From: Anisakis pegreffii
Taxonomy: Eukaryota > Nematoda > Chromadorea > Rhabditida > Anisakidae
Direction of reading: 5' to 3'
Length of the DNA: 64,000 nt
Assembly: GCA_035041965.1 (NCBI GenBank)
Contig: JAPYMA010000030.1
Span: forward strand, 43,423 to 107,422
Within the stretch, counting starts at the first letter, position 1; every line of letters starts with the position of its first letter. The position numbers were made by a program, and so were the translations under genes. Under the pieces are notes generated by a model, which did no database searches, was not told where the DNA came from, and saw only the letters and a list, made by a program, of their open reading frames with translations. Below are positions 23,966-36,100 of this stretch, piece by piece.

Positions 23966-26900
23966 GCATCACGACGATACAGCCTAGTTACATCCAGAGA
24001 TAGAATGCGCAATTCAACGAATCGTCAAATCAAGTAGTAACACTGCAACTTCATGCCATTAAGCTGTTGAGTACAATCGATTTTGATGTCGTAGTTTGAT
24101 TCAAAAATCTCTGCATATGCGGTCCTAATTGGGAGAACGCCGTGGAAATTTTGACATGAACCGTTACAGAGCAAATTATCGCCGAAAGTTTATTTTCTGG
24201 CCACACGTAATGTCAGATGTTTCACCTGCGAACGTCCTGATTTTGAATGTCATCGGATTATTTGTTGTCGTTTCTATGAACTACGGCGACAGAAAATGTT
24301 GTGTTAATGAGATATGATTAGTGTTGTAATTGTACTGAGGAACATTGTTATTGTCAATGATGGGAATCAGTTTTGATTTTACGTAGACCAGCAATAAGTT
24401 GTCATCAAAAAATTGAGAATTTCGCCATCCTTGCGCCCAAATCTGTCAGAAACATCATATACCGTGATGTTGACGTATTGCGGAAATTTTTCTTATAGTC
24501 AGCTATGCAATATTAACCGGTGATGAAAGGTCAATGTGAAAATTGGTGAAAAGCTATGTTTGTAACTGCTAGTGATTACAATACGGCTAAGATAATGAGA
24601 GCTCACCAGGATGAAATTTGCAAGGCGAACGAAAGAAGCTGTTAATTTGATATATCACGAATGACCAAATACGTACTGTAAACTTTAGTTGCGTTCACTT
24701 TTCTCGATAATTCTTTTTGCCAGGTCAATGTGAATTTGCTTCAGGTTGTTTTGTATGATTTATCGTTTCCGCAACATATTTCTATGGTATACAAGTCCTT
24801 TATCATTTTAATGAATATGTGTGAGCAAAATTATGAGTCGGTGGACACAATAAGTTTTTTTTTTTGAACTATAAACCTGCAGAAATATTTATGCTTCTCT
24901 AGTAAATTTTGCCATAACTTCATGCTGCAAATTTGCATTTAACAAGCATTTTATCGTCGAAAAGATGCCTCACTGTGTTCACTCTTGAAAACACCTAGCC
25001 GCCTATAAAGAGCATTTTCTTTGTTAGCATCACTTGACTCAATCGATATCAATATAACAGGCTTATTGATGACAAGGTGACTACCTTTATTTCTATTGTG
25101 AATTTTTCAAAATTGTTTTTTTTGTCAACACTGGTAAGCACAAAAATGTTATTATCTGTTCCAAAGATTTTTTTACAAACAAAATTACACTTTCAATTCG
25201 TGAATGTTGAATCAATCCACTTTCAAGCTCAATCGTAACTGAAAAATATTTGATGGTCATTTCGCATCGGGCCTACCCTTCCGAATCATTAGAAGAGTAA
25301 AAATTTGAAATCGCTCATTGCAAAAATTGAGTTACTAGAGAACCATAAATACTTTCAAAATCAGGAATACGCTTCATTTGCCACAAAGAATCCGATCATT
25401 ATACTGCCATCAGTTCTTATCAGTTGAACGATCATCAACATGTAACGTTAATCAATGTCCTATTAATCGATATGTAACATCACTGAGCCCAACAACGAAT
25501 AAAATATTTCACTTGAGAATGAAAGAAGTCGTGAATCATTATCAATCATTGTCTAACACTACGGAAACTCATTTGTTTGCAGTTATCATATTTTATAATG
25601 AAGTGTATCATTGCGCACTTTTATATGAATTCTTGAACACATTCATTTGTTGCTGTACGATTCCATTAAATAGATTGTATTCTGCAAGAAGCTTCATGTT
25701 CAACACTTTCTCAAGTTGCATTTCAATCCAGTTTTTGTCACAAGAATATATTACGTTTTTCAGAATTTTTCCATAAAGCAAAACTAGTACAAAGGTATAA
25801 CAAAGGTACATAGATGTATTAAGCCATACTAATCGCATCATAATATTGGCCATTTATTCATCATTAATGAGCGTTCACAATGTTCATTTGAGGTGTAATA
25901 TTTTAGTAAATAAAATTTCATGAGTAAACTGAAATTATAATGAAATGGTGGAATAATGAATCATTTCACATCTGATGCTTTTATGTTTTTCAATTGATTC
26001 AAACGTGCTTTAAAATTGCGTTGTACACTCAATTCGCAGCAATGTAGTTTTCACTGATTGCAACATTGGTCAAAGGAAACAGCATCGCATCTCTTCCGTG
26101 CATTATTCATTGGGTTATTCGAAGCGTTTTCAATAAACGGTACGCGGATTGTTGCATTCAATGTATGATCGCAGATTGCTCATTCCATACGTGATCTGAA
26201 TGAATACGTCAGTGTTTGTGTCATGTAACCACTGCTCATTCAGGATCACGAATGACACTCAATGTATGTACAAGCGTCCGCAAAAAGCACTGCAAACAGC
26301 TAATTGAGATTGATTCATTTTTCAATTACTTCTTTGATACAAACTGAGTGTTAGGCGTGTGTGCGCAGCTAATAATAACTGGTGAATCATGACAATTTCG
26401 ATCTCTCCTTTTCATATCGAATTCATTTCACCAATGACGTTTAGTTCATTTCAGTTATAAATGGAGGTAAATTTTCTGTGAATTGTTATGTTAGTACTGA
26501 AAATAATCTCAGTCTGCTGATATAAATATCTTGAGTAAGATTTTAAAAAAAGCAGAACGTATGGATGGCTCGTAAAACATCTATCGATCACGAATACTGG
26601 GGACAAAATTGAGGATGTGAAAAGTCTATTGTTGGTGTCAAGATGACATAGCAGAATCAAATCAATTCAAAAATGTACATGTGAATCATACTTCTTACCA
26701 ATGGTCGAAAGAATTTTTTGTTTACTTAATTTTTCTTGTCGATTATGAGTCGGTTTTCCGCACTGATTACAAACATGTGAACTGTTTCTATGTTTCATAA
26801 ATCGTTAATTTATTGCCATGTCAGTGAGAACTTATTACTTCATCATTAACACGTATTCCTAAGGTGTCGAATTTTTTCGACTGGTTCGGTTTTTTGAAGA

Positions 26901-28079
26901 GTTTAGGTTAATTTTTTAACATATTGCAGATTTATGACCATGTTTTCTTTATCTCCTGTCACTAATCCAATACTATCTCACTATCAGTAAGGATTTCATT
27001 ATCATCAAATATTAGGATGCTTTTGTGTAAGAATGCTTCTACATGCTTAAACGAATACACAGATTGTTGTTTGATTACAACTTGGACATTATTATGCTCA
27101 AATTTGTTAATTTTTAGGATGGTCATTAGAGGGTACAAAAATTCACAAGAAAAGTTCTATTACGCATTTGGTTTTGCACTGAGAAGAAGTAGATACTTCG
27201 TGGGATCTTAGAAGGTGCCAAAATTTCAATCGTTGATCAGCAAGATGTGTTTGGTGAAAATGAACACTGCACAGACGAGTGATGGAAATATTCGAAATTT
27301 AATGCTCATCGAAAGTGATGCAAAAAAATTTCGATTTCCGATGGATGTTAATCGAAGACTGCAAAGAACTTCAATGGTATCGTAAAATTCGGATTGAGCG
27401 ACACTAATTCAGTGCAAATTTGTGCAGAATCAATCAAAGAAACTGCTGAGTTCAGCACTCACTACGGGGTGTAATGATACCAAAAACGAGACATGTGATG
27501 CACCAGAAAGCTTTTTGATACCCCAAGCGTATCTTTGATACGCCAAAATTAATGTGATTTTGGAAGTCAGTGCCGAAAGCTGTTATGAAGTGATGCTAAA
27601 GGAAGATATTGAGCAAATTTGTGTGCATGTTAAGGATTGCACGCTACAAAGCAGTATGCTGATCTTATCTGAAAACACTGCAGTGATAAAACCGTTCGTA
27701 CGCAGTATTATTTACTGCGGTAATATGCTGCTATGATCACATAGCAGTTATTCTTTTCTTGATGTGACATCGATGGAATATCAGTGCCTAGAGAAATGAA
27801 ATTTTAAGACTGACGTCAAGCAGTGCACTCTTTACACATTTTGCTTCATCAACAATTCCAACGAAAGTTCAAACAAATAATTGATTTTTGTATTATCTAA
27901 GCCGATAGATACCATTGCCAGCCACATCGTCATTATCACTCACAAGCATTCGTCATTTCCCATTTCTCTATCAGTCAGTACTCCTTCTTCATTCGCTTCA
28001 TACATTTAACTCGCATTTTCTTTGTTCATCATCAAATTGTTTTATATTTTAACGCTTCGCTTGAGCGTACCTCGATGCA

Positions 28080-29045
28080 ATGAATGGAGGTAATAACTTT
28101 TTGCTTATATTTACTCAATTCAGAACTAATACGAAAAAGGTTGATCAGTCCAAAAAAGACATTGAAGTATTTCAGAACTTCGTATGTAAGGTGGTTTTCG
28201 ATTGACCTATGTTTTCGTGAATAACCAAAATTTTTGATGCATCTATGAATATGCAAATCGTTCAGTCCTCTTTCTTCTATATTTGGTCATAAATTTGTTT
28301 CGTAAATTTGTTTTTTGTAAACTTGTTTTAGGAATGTTTCATTTCGATTTGCAATTTCAGTCTAATATAACGTCTTCATATCCAGAAAATGAACGAAGCT
28401 TATTCGAAGTATCTTGAATCTGCAGTCTATTTTCAGGAGAACTTTTGAGAGCGATCATTTTGTTATGCATCCTCACTAATGAAGTGGTGCTGTCTGATAA
28501 TAACTCAACTAATATAACAACTACGGTAACCCCTCCTGCAACGCAGAGCGAATCAACCACAACACACAGCGAATCAACCACAACACAGAACGAATCAACC
28601 ACAACGCAGCAAAAGGCTACAACGAGTCAAATGATACAAACAACCTCACCTAAAACTTATAGACCAATATCATTCAGTGGATCATCGTTCTTCGGTTGGT
28701 CCATTTTGCCCGCTCATTTAGACGATCCATGCAAAAAGGAATAAATCTTAAAGAACTATTGCAAAAAACAATTTTGATCAATGTACTTAGTCACTAAAAA
28801 AACCAAAAATTTTGTATCTCCATCGTTATAACTAATTGTAAGACAATTGAGTAGTTTTCCCAACTCAACGAAAAAAATCTCATAATTGACAGTAAAGTAA
28901 TAGCGAATGAGTGAACACATATAAATGTTTGATGTGTTATGCAGGTGGTGTGATTCTTGGAATGTCTACTACGATCGTCCTTTTTGCTGTTTACAAGGTT
29001 TGGGTAAATAGAAGATCAATGCAGTCTGCATACACTTCATACTAA
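28080..29045 (+). CDS. CD164/sialomucin-like type I membrane protein (three exons)
   Basis: Proposed exons: 28080-28089, 28437-28694, 28945-29045, giving 122 aa. The first is a 10-base micro-exon (M-N-G-G) chosen because its donor GGAG/GTAATA is phase 1, as the next acceptor CTATTTTCAG requires; no ATG exists in frame inside exon 2. A hydrophobic signal peptide (LLRAIILLCIL) comes first. A Thr/Ser-rich ectodomain follows, with a triplicated seven-codon unit ESTTT and three NxS/T sites. Then comes SFFGGVILGM, a single membrane span, YKVWVNRR and a C-terminal AYTSY. The SF(I/F)GG entry to the span, the short basic tail and the terminal tyrosine match the CD164/endolyn and Drosophila visgun family, lysosomal or cell-surface sialomucins. 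That assignment is by motif; the micro-exon is the least certain part. Confidence 0.68.
28547..28609. repeat. Three tandem 21-bp units coding (S/N)ESTTT(H/Q)
   Basis: Three in-frame copies of a seven-codon unit lie in the mucin-like ectodomain. They differ only at synonymous or terminal codons, which points to recent tandem duplication or slippage. Each unit supplies a dense block of potential O-glycosylation sites. Confidence 0.9.
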
Positions 29046-29521
29046 ATTATTCCGATATGATTTTCAAAGTGATTTGTGATTGTTAATGATAATTATTGAT
29101 GTCAAAAGATAATTAGCATACGAGCTGTAAGTTCTCGAAATATTCACACACATAATCCAGAAATACCTGATAATAGTGGAGAAAATCATTCACATCTTTA
29201 ACGTTATTAACAAAACGGTGGTAATCTCTAGGCAAGCATATGTTCATCTAAGTATGTGTATAGCAGAAGGAGACGATAATAGCTGAAATAGCGAATGTGC
29301 TGCATAGAGTAATAAATGTTTGTTGATGAGAAGTGTCAACTAAAGTGCAGAGTAGTGATATCGAATTTCCATCCAATACCAATCATACTACCGAAGCGAA
29401 CTTCTCAGAACGCAGCTAAAAGCGTCACTCAATCTGCGAAGAAAATTAAGCGACATAACCCCGATTTGTCATTACGATACGCAAAAATGAGTTGAATTTT
29501 CGATCAAAATACATCAACACA
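29046..29521. other. Spacer, no gene seen
   Basis: 3' flank of the CD164-like gene. No exon, repeat or structural signal recognised. Confidence 0.4.
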
Positions 29522-29736
29522 GTTGTGACTAGTGATGTTTATGTTCCCCACTTTTGAGAAACTGTTCTATTCCGCTCCTCAGTTGTTCTGTTCCGTTCTA
29601 TCCTTCTTCCTGGAACTGCTCTGTAAGTCTATGGGCCGTCGTTCACCATCATGCACACCATTTTCTTCACAACTATTGATGTTTCTATTCCAGTTAAACT
29701 GTTTCATTCTTTTTTATTCCTTGGAATAGTTGTGAC
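29522..29736. mobile_element. hAT-like miniature element with perfect 8-bp target duplication
   Basis: GTTGTGAC occurs at 29522-29529 and again at 29729-29736, flanking an insert that begins TAGTGATGTTTATG. The left part (TGTTCTATTCC, TGTTCTGTTCC, GGAACTGCT) matches the elements at 45178-45333 and 54042-54194. TAGNG termini and 8-bp duplications are features of hAT elements. The right end (TTGGAATA) is not the expected mirror of the left end, and part of the insert is an inverted copy of flanking DNA, so this copy is rearranged. Confidence 0.6.
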
Positions 29737-29776
29737 GAAAATGGTCTACATGATGGTGAACGACGTCCCAGAGACT
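29626..29776. repeat. 50-bp inverted repeat overlapping the hAT-like element
   Basis: Arms 29626-29675 and 29727-29776 are reverse complements with five mismatches in 50. Both contain CGTCGTTCACCATCATG or its complement. The left arm lies inside the hAT-like insert and the right arm outside it, so an inversion or aberrant transposition must have copied flanking sequence. Confidence 0.85.
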
Positions 29777-30140
29777 CAACTTATCTTGCCCTTTTGCTCA
29801 CTTGCAGAGGGACGATTCCGATTGTTGCGTGAGAATTCTTTTTTTTGGTAGCGTCATAATCTGAGGCAATGAAGAATAAATAAATGAGAAGAACAAACAT
29901 AATTTCACAAACGATGATAACATATACATGTTCAACAAAACTGAATCACTTCAAATCGTTTTAATAATCGAAATTGAGACAATTGACAAAACACGGAATG
30001 ATATTATAACATTAATGACATTCTGAGTTGATAATGCGTTCAGTATATTGTGGAAGATATCAGCCCGTAGGATAGGCGGAGGCACGTTGAACAGACAAAC
30101 ATAAGAACTTTATGATTGCAGTACTGTGCCACTGAAGAAG

Positions 30141-33100
30141 TCACCGCATTTCCATACCATTCGCTAGTGTGCAAGATTGAGGTTTCGGTGCAAGCAAACT
30201 TTTGCAAACTGCTTTAATACTACCGATTGATTGAGGACTATTCGGGGATGAGGATGAAGTGAACGAATGTAGATCTGCATCAATTTCTGCTATTGGTGCT
30301 GTCTTTTGGTCATGAACTACAGTCAACGAGGATCTGAACTTGGTCACTGCATTTGAGGTATTCTCTATGAAAGGAATATCTCCAGACTGTAGGTTTACAA
30401 TTTGAGTGGATGTATCTTGTTGACTCGTAGATTGTATATTATGGGTCTGTTGCATGGTGTGCTGAATATGGTTCACAGAAACTGAATCAGTGCGTATCTG
30501 ATGTTGATCTTCAGCTGTCTGATTACATCCCGATGGTGATACTGACGACGCATTTGCTGAATTCGATGAACTTAACGAATTGCAAGGTGGTACATGAACC
30601 TCAGCAACAACACTTTGTCTAAAATCACAAGGAAACTGATTCGTACGCATATTTCTACTACAACCTTAAATTCATTACATTCTCGACGTAGTTCGCGCTC
30701 ATACTGATAATTTTATTAAGAAAATTGGATTAAAGAAAATAAAGAACACTGGACATATCATCTACGTCGTATGAAGCAGATTAAACTTTCCGATGGATGA
30801 AGAATTAGATTTCTTTTCATGGTTGGACATTGCTTCATCAGTTATTCCAAAAAATTCAATCGTATTCTCGTATTTCTTGCTAGAATCATGCCCAATATCA
30901 TAATCGAATCAGTGTGATTGCGTATAAATTATGCCATACATTCATGCAAAGAAGTTGAAAACCTTACAAAATGTTCAAATCTCACTTTGTGACTTCTTCT
31001 TCACAACGATTGCCATCCGCAGGCAATGAGGTATCAATTCGTTCAGAGTCATTTTTGGGAATCTCGTGATAGATTTCATTATAATAATCCTCCAGGAGAC
31101 GATCATAAAGCTTCCTGAAAATTAACTGAATGGGCACCGATGAGTCGTTCATATCAACATTATGATACAAAATACATAGACAATATCAACGGTGGATTGT
31201 TCAGTACGTTCAGTAGTCATCAATGCCTGAATGTTAAAATCAGCCAGCTTCGAGGCTTAAAGAAAAGGATTACTGAATTTTCACGGAAAAACATTGTTAC
31301 AATACTGTTGATCAGATCGTAGAAATTTTTACAACAAACATTTTGTTTTGATTAAATGACAAAATACACGGTGAACTACACTCACGTTCAAGGATGGTTG
31401 GCACCCGGTTCAGAATTCATTTTTGTTCATTACCCGAATTAATACGATACAGTCATTAACGAAACCAAACAACTCTGATAACTAAAAATATGCTCACCTT
31501 GTATCAGCAGTCTGAAGCAGTTGGGGTATACAGGATGTTGATGAAAATTTTCGCTCCAACGAAACTACAAAATTCATTCTAGGAATTATCAAAGATGATA
31601 ATCGGAATTGCTCAGTCTGATGCGTATTTTTTCCACTGGCATCTTTTCCAAATTCACGACAATCAATGTAGAAAAAAAATCCGCACTTTATTGAACTGAG
31701 TGATATATGTTTGGCATTTCAGAGTATAACTGAATGCTATAGTATTTCTTTTGAATGGATAAAAATGCTTCTGTAAACATTCACATTCCCATCAACTATG
31801 TTGGTGTATATTTCGAACAAGATGTGTTCTTGAAACATACATCTTGAATCGTTTGAGTCTATCCTCGGTAGCTGTAAGTAGGCCGGTTTCCAACTGCCAA
31901 TTTGCGTAACCGTTCGTAATTGTTTGTGAACACACTCGACATCTTGCTCAGCTTGCAGCGCTTCGCTCTGTTTCTTGCGCAGTTCTTTTGATTCTTCATG
32001 GATTATCTAAGCACTATATATTATATTCAACTCTGTAAATTCGATAGCTGTGAAACACGCAGCACGAAAATATTGCAAAATAATCACTACTGAATATATT
32101 AACGATAGCGAATTTTTGTGCATCATATTTCGCAACATCAGTACGGTTTTTATTTTTTCTCATCACTTTCACGCAAAATTCGTTAGCACAAAGGAATTTA
32201 ATGAGGAGATGAGTTGAAACAATGTAATACATACTTGGGTATGCTTATCTCGGCTTTCGAGCGTTATAACACAGGCAATAATTAGAATAAACGATCCAAT
32301 ACCCATTAGAACTGGACCTACATACTGTAAACTCTTGAGCTGATAACGTTTCGACAGGTTCACGATAAATTCCTTCTCACCCGTTTCTTCATTGTATTTT
32401 TCTTCCTGAATTTCAATACCACAATGGAAAAGATTCAAAAAATGGATGAAATAGCGGTTATTTGAGGAGATTTCATCGAAATAAACACAAGCAAAATGCA
32501 ACTTTTCGAAACGCACTTGAATTCGTTTCCGATCTGGTTGGACTGATTGATGCATGAAGCTATGCTGAACAACATAGCATTTGTTCATTCCAAATGTTTT
32601 GCCACTCGAGGTGAGGGCTTTCAAGAAATTACTGATGATCATGAAATAACGAAAGAAGCAATGTAGCACTCACTTGAGCTAGATCGACATCAAAATAACC
32701 AACGACAGTCATTAACATTCCAACGACGATAACAATTGCGCCGAATACAACTGCTCTGCATGCTGCCCATAATGTCTGAAAGAACTAATACAAGTGTGCA
32801 CGCGACGAGACTACTCATTTCGTTAAAAATTAAACATAGTGTTTTTTTAGGAATAAATCCTCTTCCACAAGCAGTATATGAGACAAAAATGAAAGTCTCT
32901 AATGAGAAAAATCAAATGCTTTGTTAAGCAGCTACTCAGTTATTCGCGTGCATCAAATTGTAAATGAATTAGAGAAATTATTCGTAATAATTGATCAATT
33001 ATGTGCCATTTGTGTCGATGAGGTGTATTTATTTCCTTCCAAAATGAAAGAAAACAAGTTATTATTCAGAGATTTGAAAATACTGTTTGTTTTGAATCAA

Positions 33101-36100
33101 TCAATACAGTGATTTTTGTGTCATTTTGAAATTGAACATCAAAAAGAGAAGAACAGGAAAACATAAAAAGTGATCATCGATTCATATGTTCCACTTGACT
33201 GTAAGTTCTATTTGTCAGGAAAAGTACTGAATGAACAGGTTCAGAGCAGTACGATTCAACCGAAGTCAGTGTCTGCTGACTTACTGTTGATTCTATCAGC
33301 TTGTCACAAATTGATAGCAGTTCTTGTAAAGCGAAAGCACCTCTTTGAGAAAGGCAAAACAAGGTTCCTTTTGATTATCCGAGCTAAATACAGACCGTCA
33401 AGTGATATGTGAACTACCCACAATACAACATAATACGCCCAATGATTTCTTCTGCATTGATTCTATTCACTGAGCATTGAGGAAGTCAGCTGACTGAATG
33501 AAATTGATGCCACATTCGGGGTAATCATCATTTGACATATGCAGTCCAAAATTTATTTCCACTAACAAATAACCTCTTTACAAACGAATGATTAACCCTC
33601 CTGTAATGATCAATTTCTGCACCGATATTTGACTTTCGAATCAATCCATTAAAGGGACCTACTTTCTGACAGTCCCAATCAACACCGAATTCTGCCTTGA
33701 CTTCGAAAAATAGGAACAAATTTTTCATCATGAAAAATTTTGAATTTGCATCCTCAACACGGAAGTCTTTAACGATTCGAAAACAATGCGCAAAGAAATT
33801 CCAAGCGTCAATTGAATAGTTGAATTTTTTGGGTTTAACACATTGAATTCAATGCTGAGATTATTACAGCTGGTAATTCAGAATCAAATGATAGATGAGA
33901 AAGACGAAAGCACAAGACTGCAAAAGTATTTTAATGGAAGAATCGCAGTGAAAATTGCATTCATAATGAGTACCGAATCGGTGACGATCATCGATTGATA
34001 ATGCATGTTGAGTGACGCTCGATCACAGATATTCGATTTGATATGACATTCGTTTGAGCTTACATCCATATGAAAACTAATCGACTGCTAATAATGGTAC
34101 ACTAGCATATATCCATCAAAGGAGCACGTAAATTTGAATCACAGTTCACGATTCACATCAATAATGCTCGTTTGTCGACAGGTCGTTGCATCATCACCAC
34201 TTCAATTGGGTGTAATCAAAATCGCAATTCGAAGTGTTCTGTTTGCATTACAACAGCAACTGATCACATTTTCTGTTAGCGATGATGAAAGCAGCTGTCT
34301 TTTGATTGTGCTTTGCATTTCATTTTTTCGTAAGACGACAACAAATCCAGACGAAGAAACAAAACACTCTACTATTCAATTGAATGTCATCACTAAACTA
34401 AATATTCATTACCGTTCACTTACAGCAAAATATGAAGGAATTCTTTGAAAATAATTTTCATCGAACTAATCCGACAAAAATATCACAATTGTCATTGGGA
34501 CAATAAAAGTAGAAATAAGCGCATACTGATCACCAATTAAAGACTACATGTATTGATTACAGTTAATCCAGCGTTGTTTTTTGTGAACTTATGGGACGTG
34601 GAAGGCTTTTTCTATTTTATGACGTTCGGCAATATTGGAGGGTCTGCACAGGATCGAGTAGTATATATCACCACCTTCGTAAAATGTCCAATGAGGAATG
34701 ATTTTTGCCAACACATATCTGCACTACGTTGAGCAAGTAAGGTAAGAATTTGAATAGTTTTAACGATGGATTCAGTGCCAGATTAATGGGGAAGGAATAT
34801 AACATTACTTATTCAATCACAAAACCTATTATAGTTGACTCATTTAAGTGTTTGAATAACGTTTGCAAAAGTGCTGATGATATGAAAATGTTTGGTGGCG
34901 TACATGCAGTAGAGAATCCTTGATGTCGTTTTTTTTCTGGAATAGTAGTAGATTAACATGAAACGATATCACTATGGAAATGTAAAAAAATTAGAGAGGT
35001 CAAAATGGACCGATACAACACTGAAGCATAAGAATGGATCAGCGTGCTAGTTGTGAACAACAGAATTGGAATGAGAAGCTGTCAGAATTTGTTTATAAAA
35101 CCGTTGTAAAGTTGGTTAAGGTGCAATTAACAGCTTAAAACAACTATTCAAAGTGCATAACACATCTTCGCTCAACGTGAAGCGATAATGATAGACTTGT
35201 GAATGTATGATGAGAATGAGCATAAGTTTGCGTTCATACAATTAAAACTCATTGAAGTGCTTCTTGCTCTCACAGTTATGAATAATGTTTCCGAAGCGGT
35301 GAAACGCAATTACATTGTCTGAGTGATCAATTGTTTGGTTAATCAACGGTTTGTCGAACTATTTGCTAGATTAATGCAGAAAAGTGGTATTTGATACACA
35401 GAAAGAATGCGATTTCATAACTGTTCTATCACGCTTCTCAAACAGGTATTTTCAAAAGAGCACTTTCCTCAGATTGATTCCTAACAGCTTCGTTATGAAA
35501 TTTTTTGCAAGAAAGATTTAATGAACTGCTATAATACGGCACAATGAGTGAAACACATAAATAAACAATTGTTGAGCATTTCGACAGCAAAATAGCAATA
35601 GCATGATGCTTAGTGCAATTGTTGTATTAGAAAGGAAATGAACATTTTGTCAGACGAGTAAGACATCTTCGAGAAATAGATTACTAATAGAAATGGATGA
35701 AATTGGATGTGTTCGATTGCAATAACATCATATTTTGCTGAGAGGTCGGCTCTAGAAATTATCAACGTTATAATCAAGTTGTATCTTCGGAATGAAAATG
35801 TTCAGTACTTCATTCACTTCAACTGCTTCAAGTTTAAAACACACTAAAAATGTGATCAACAAAATAAATTACCGAAAATATACTAATCTCGTTTGCGCTA
35901 CTTTCACTACTGCTGTCAACTGATAAAACAATCGCGCTTGCATAAGGCGATAGAGCGTTAGGTTTCTTGAATATATCATACCATCTGCACTGCGCAAACT
36001 TGATCTTGCCAGCATTTCGTTGGCTGCTATCACAACTCTGTGCATTCGAATGAAAGTGAAAAGAAACTGAGACTTTCAGAAATGTGTAAATGAACAAGAA

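Larger units (their letters stand above)
18816..28079. other. Gene-poor region, 9.2 kb
   Basis: I find no exon chain with matching phases on either strand. The longest frames (18625-19023, 19654-20049 and 25378-25776 on plus; 21201-21545 and 22445-22777 on minus) have no recognisable family motifs or good splice partners. The region carries the 3' flank of the src paralogue, a GC-rich mobile-element remnant, a GGCAAAC array, a hairpin and a TA microsatellite, listed separately. Confidence 0.5.

Noticed and set aside
28357..28602. Minus-strand frame with repeated VVVDSLCV units.
   Set aside because: It is the antisense shadow of the Thr-rich repeat of the CD164-like gene.
30982..31170. Treating the KLYDRLLEDYY segment as an independent 62-codon gene.
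   Set aside because: It follows a TTTTCAG acceptor in the phase required by the preceding exon of the TMEM200-like gene, so it is an internal exon.
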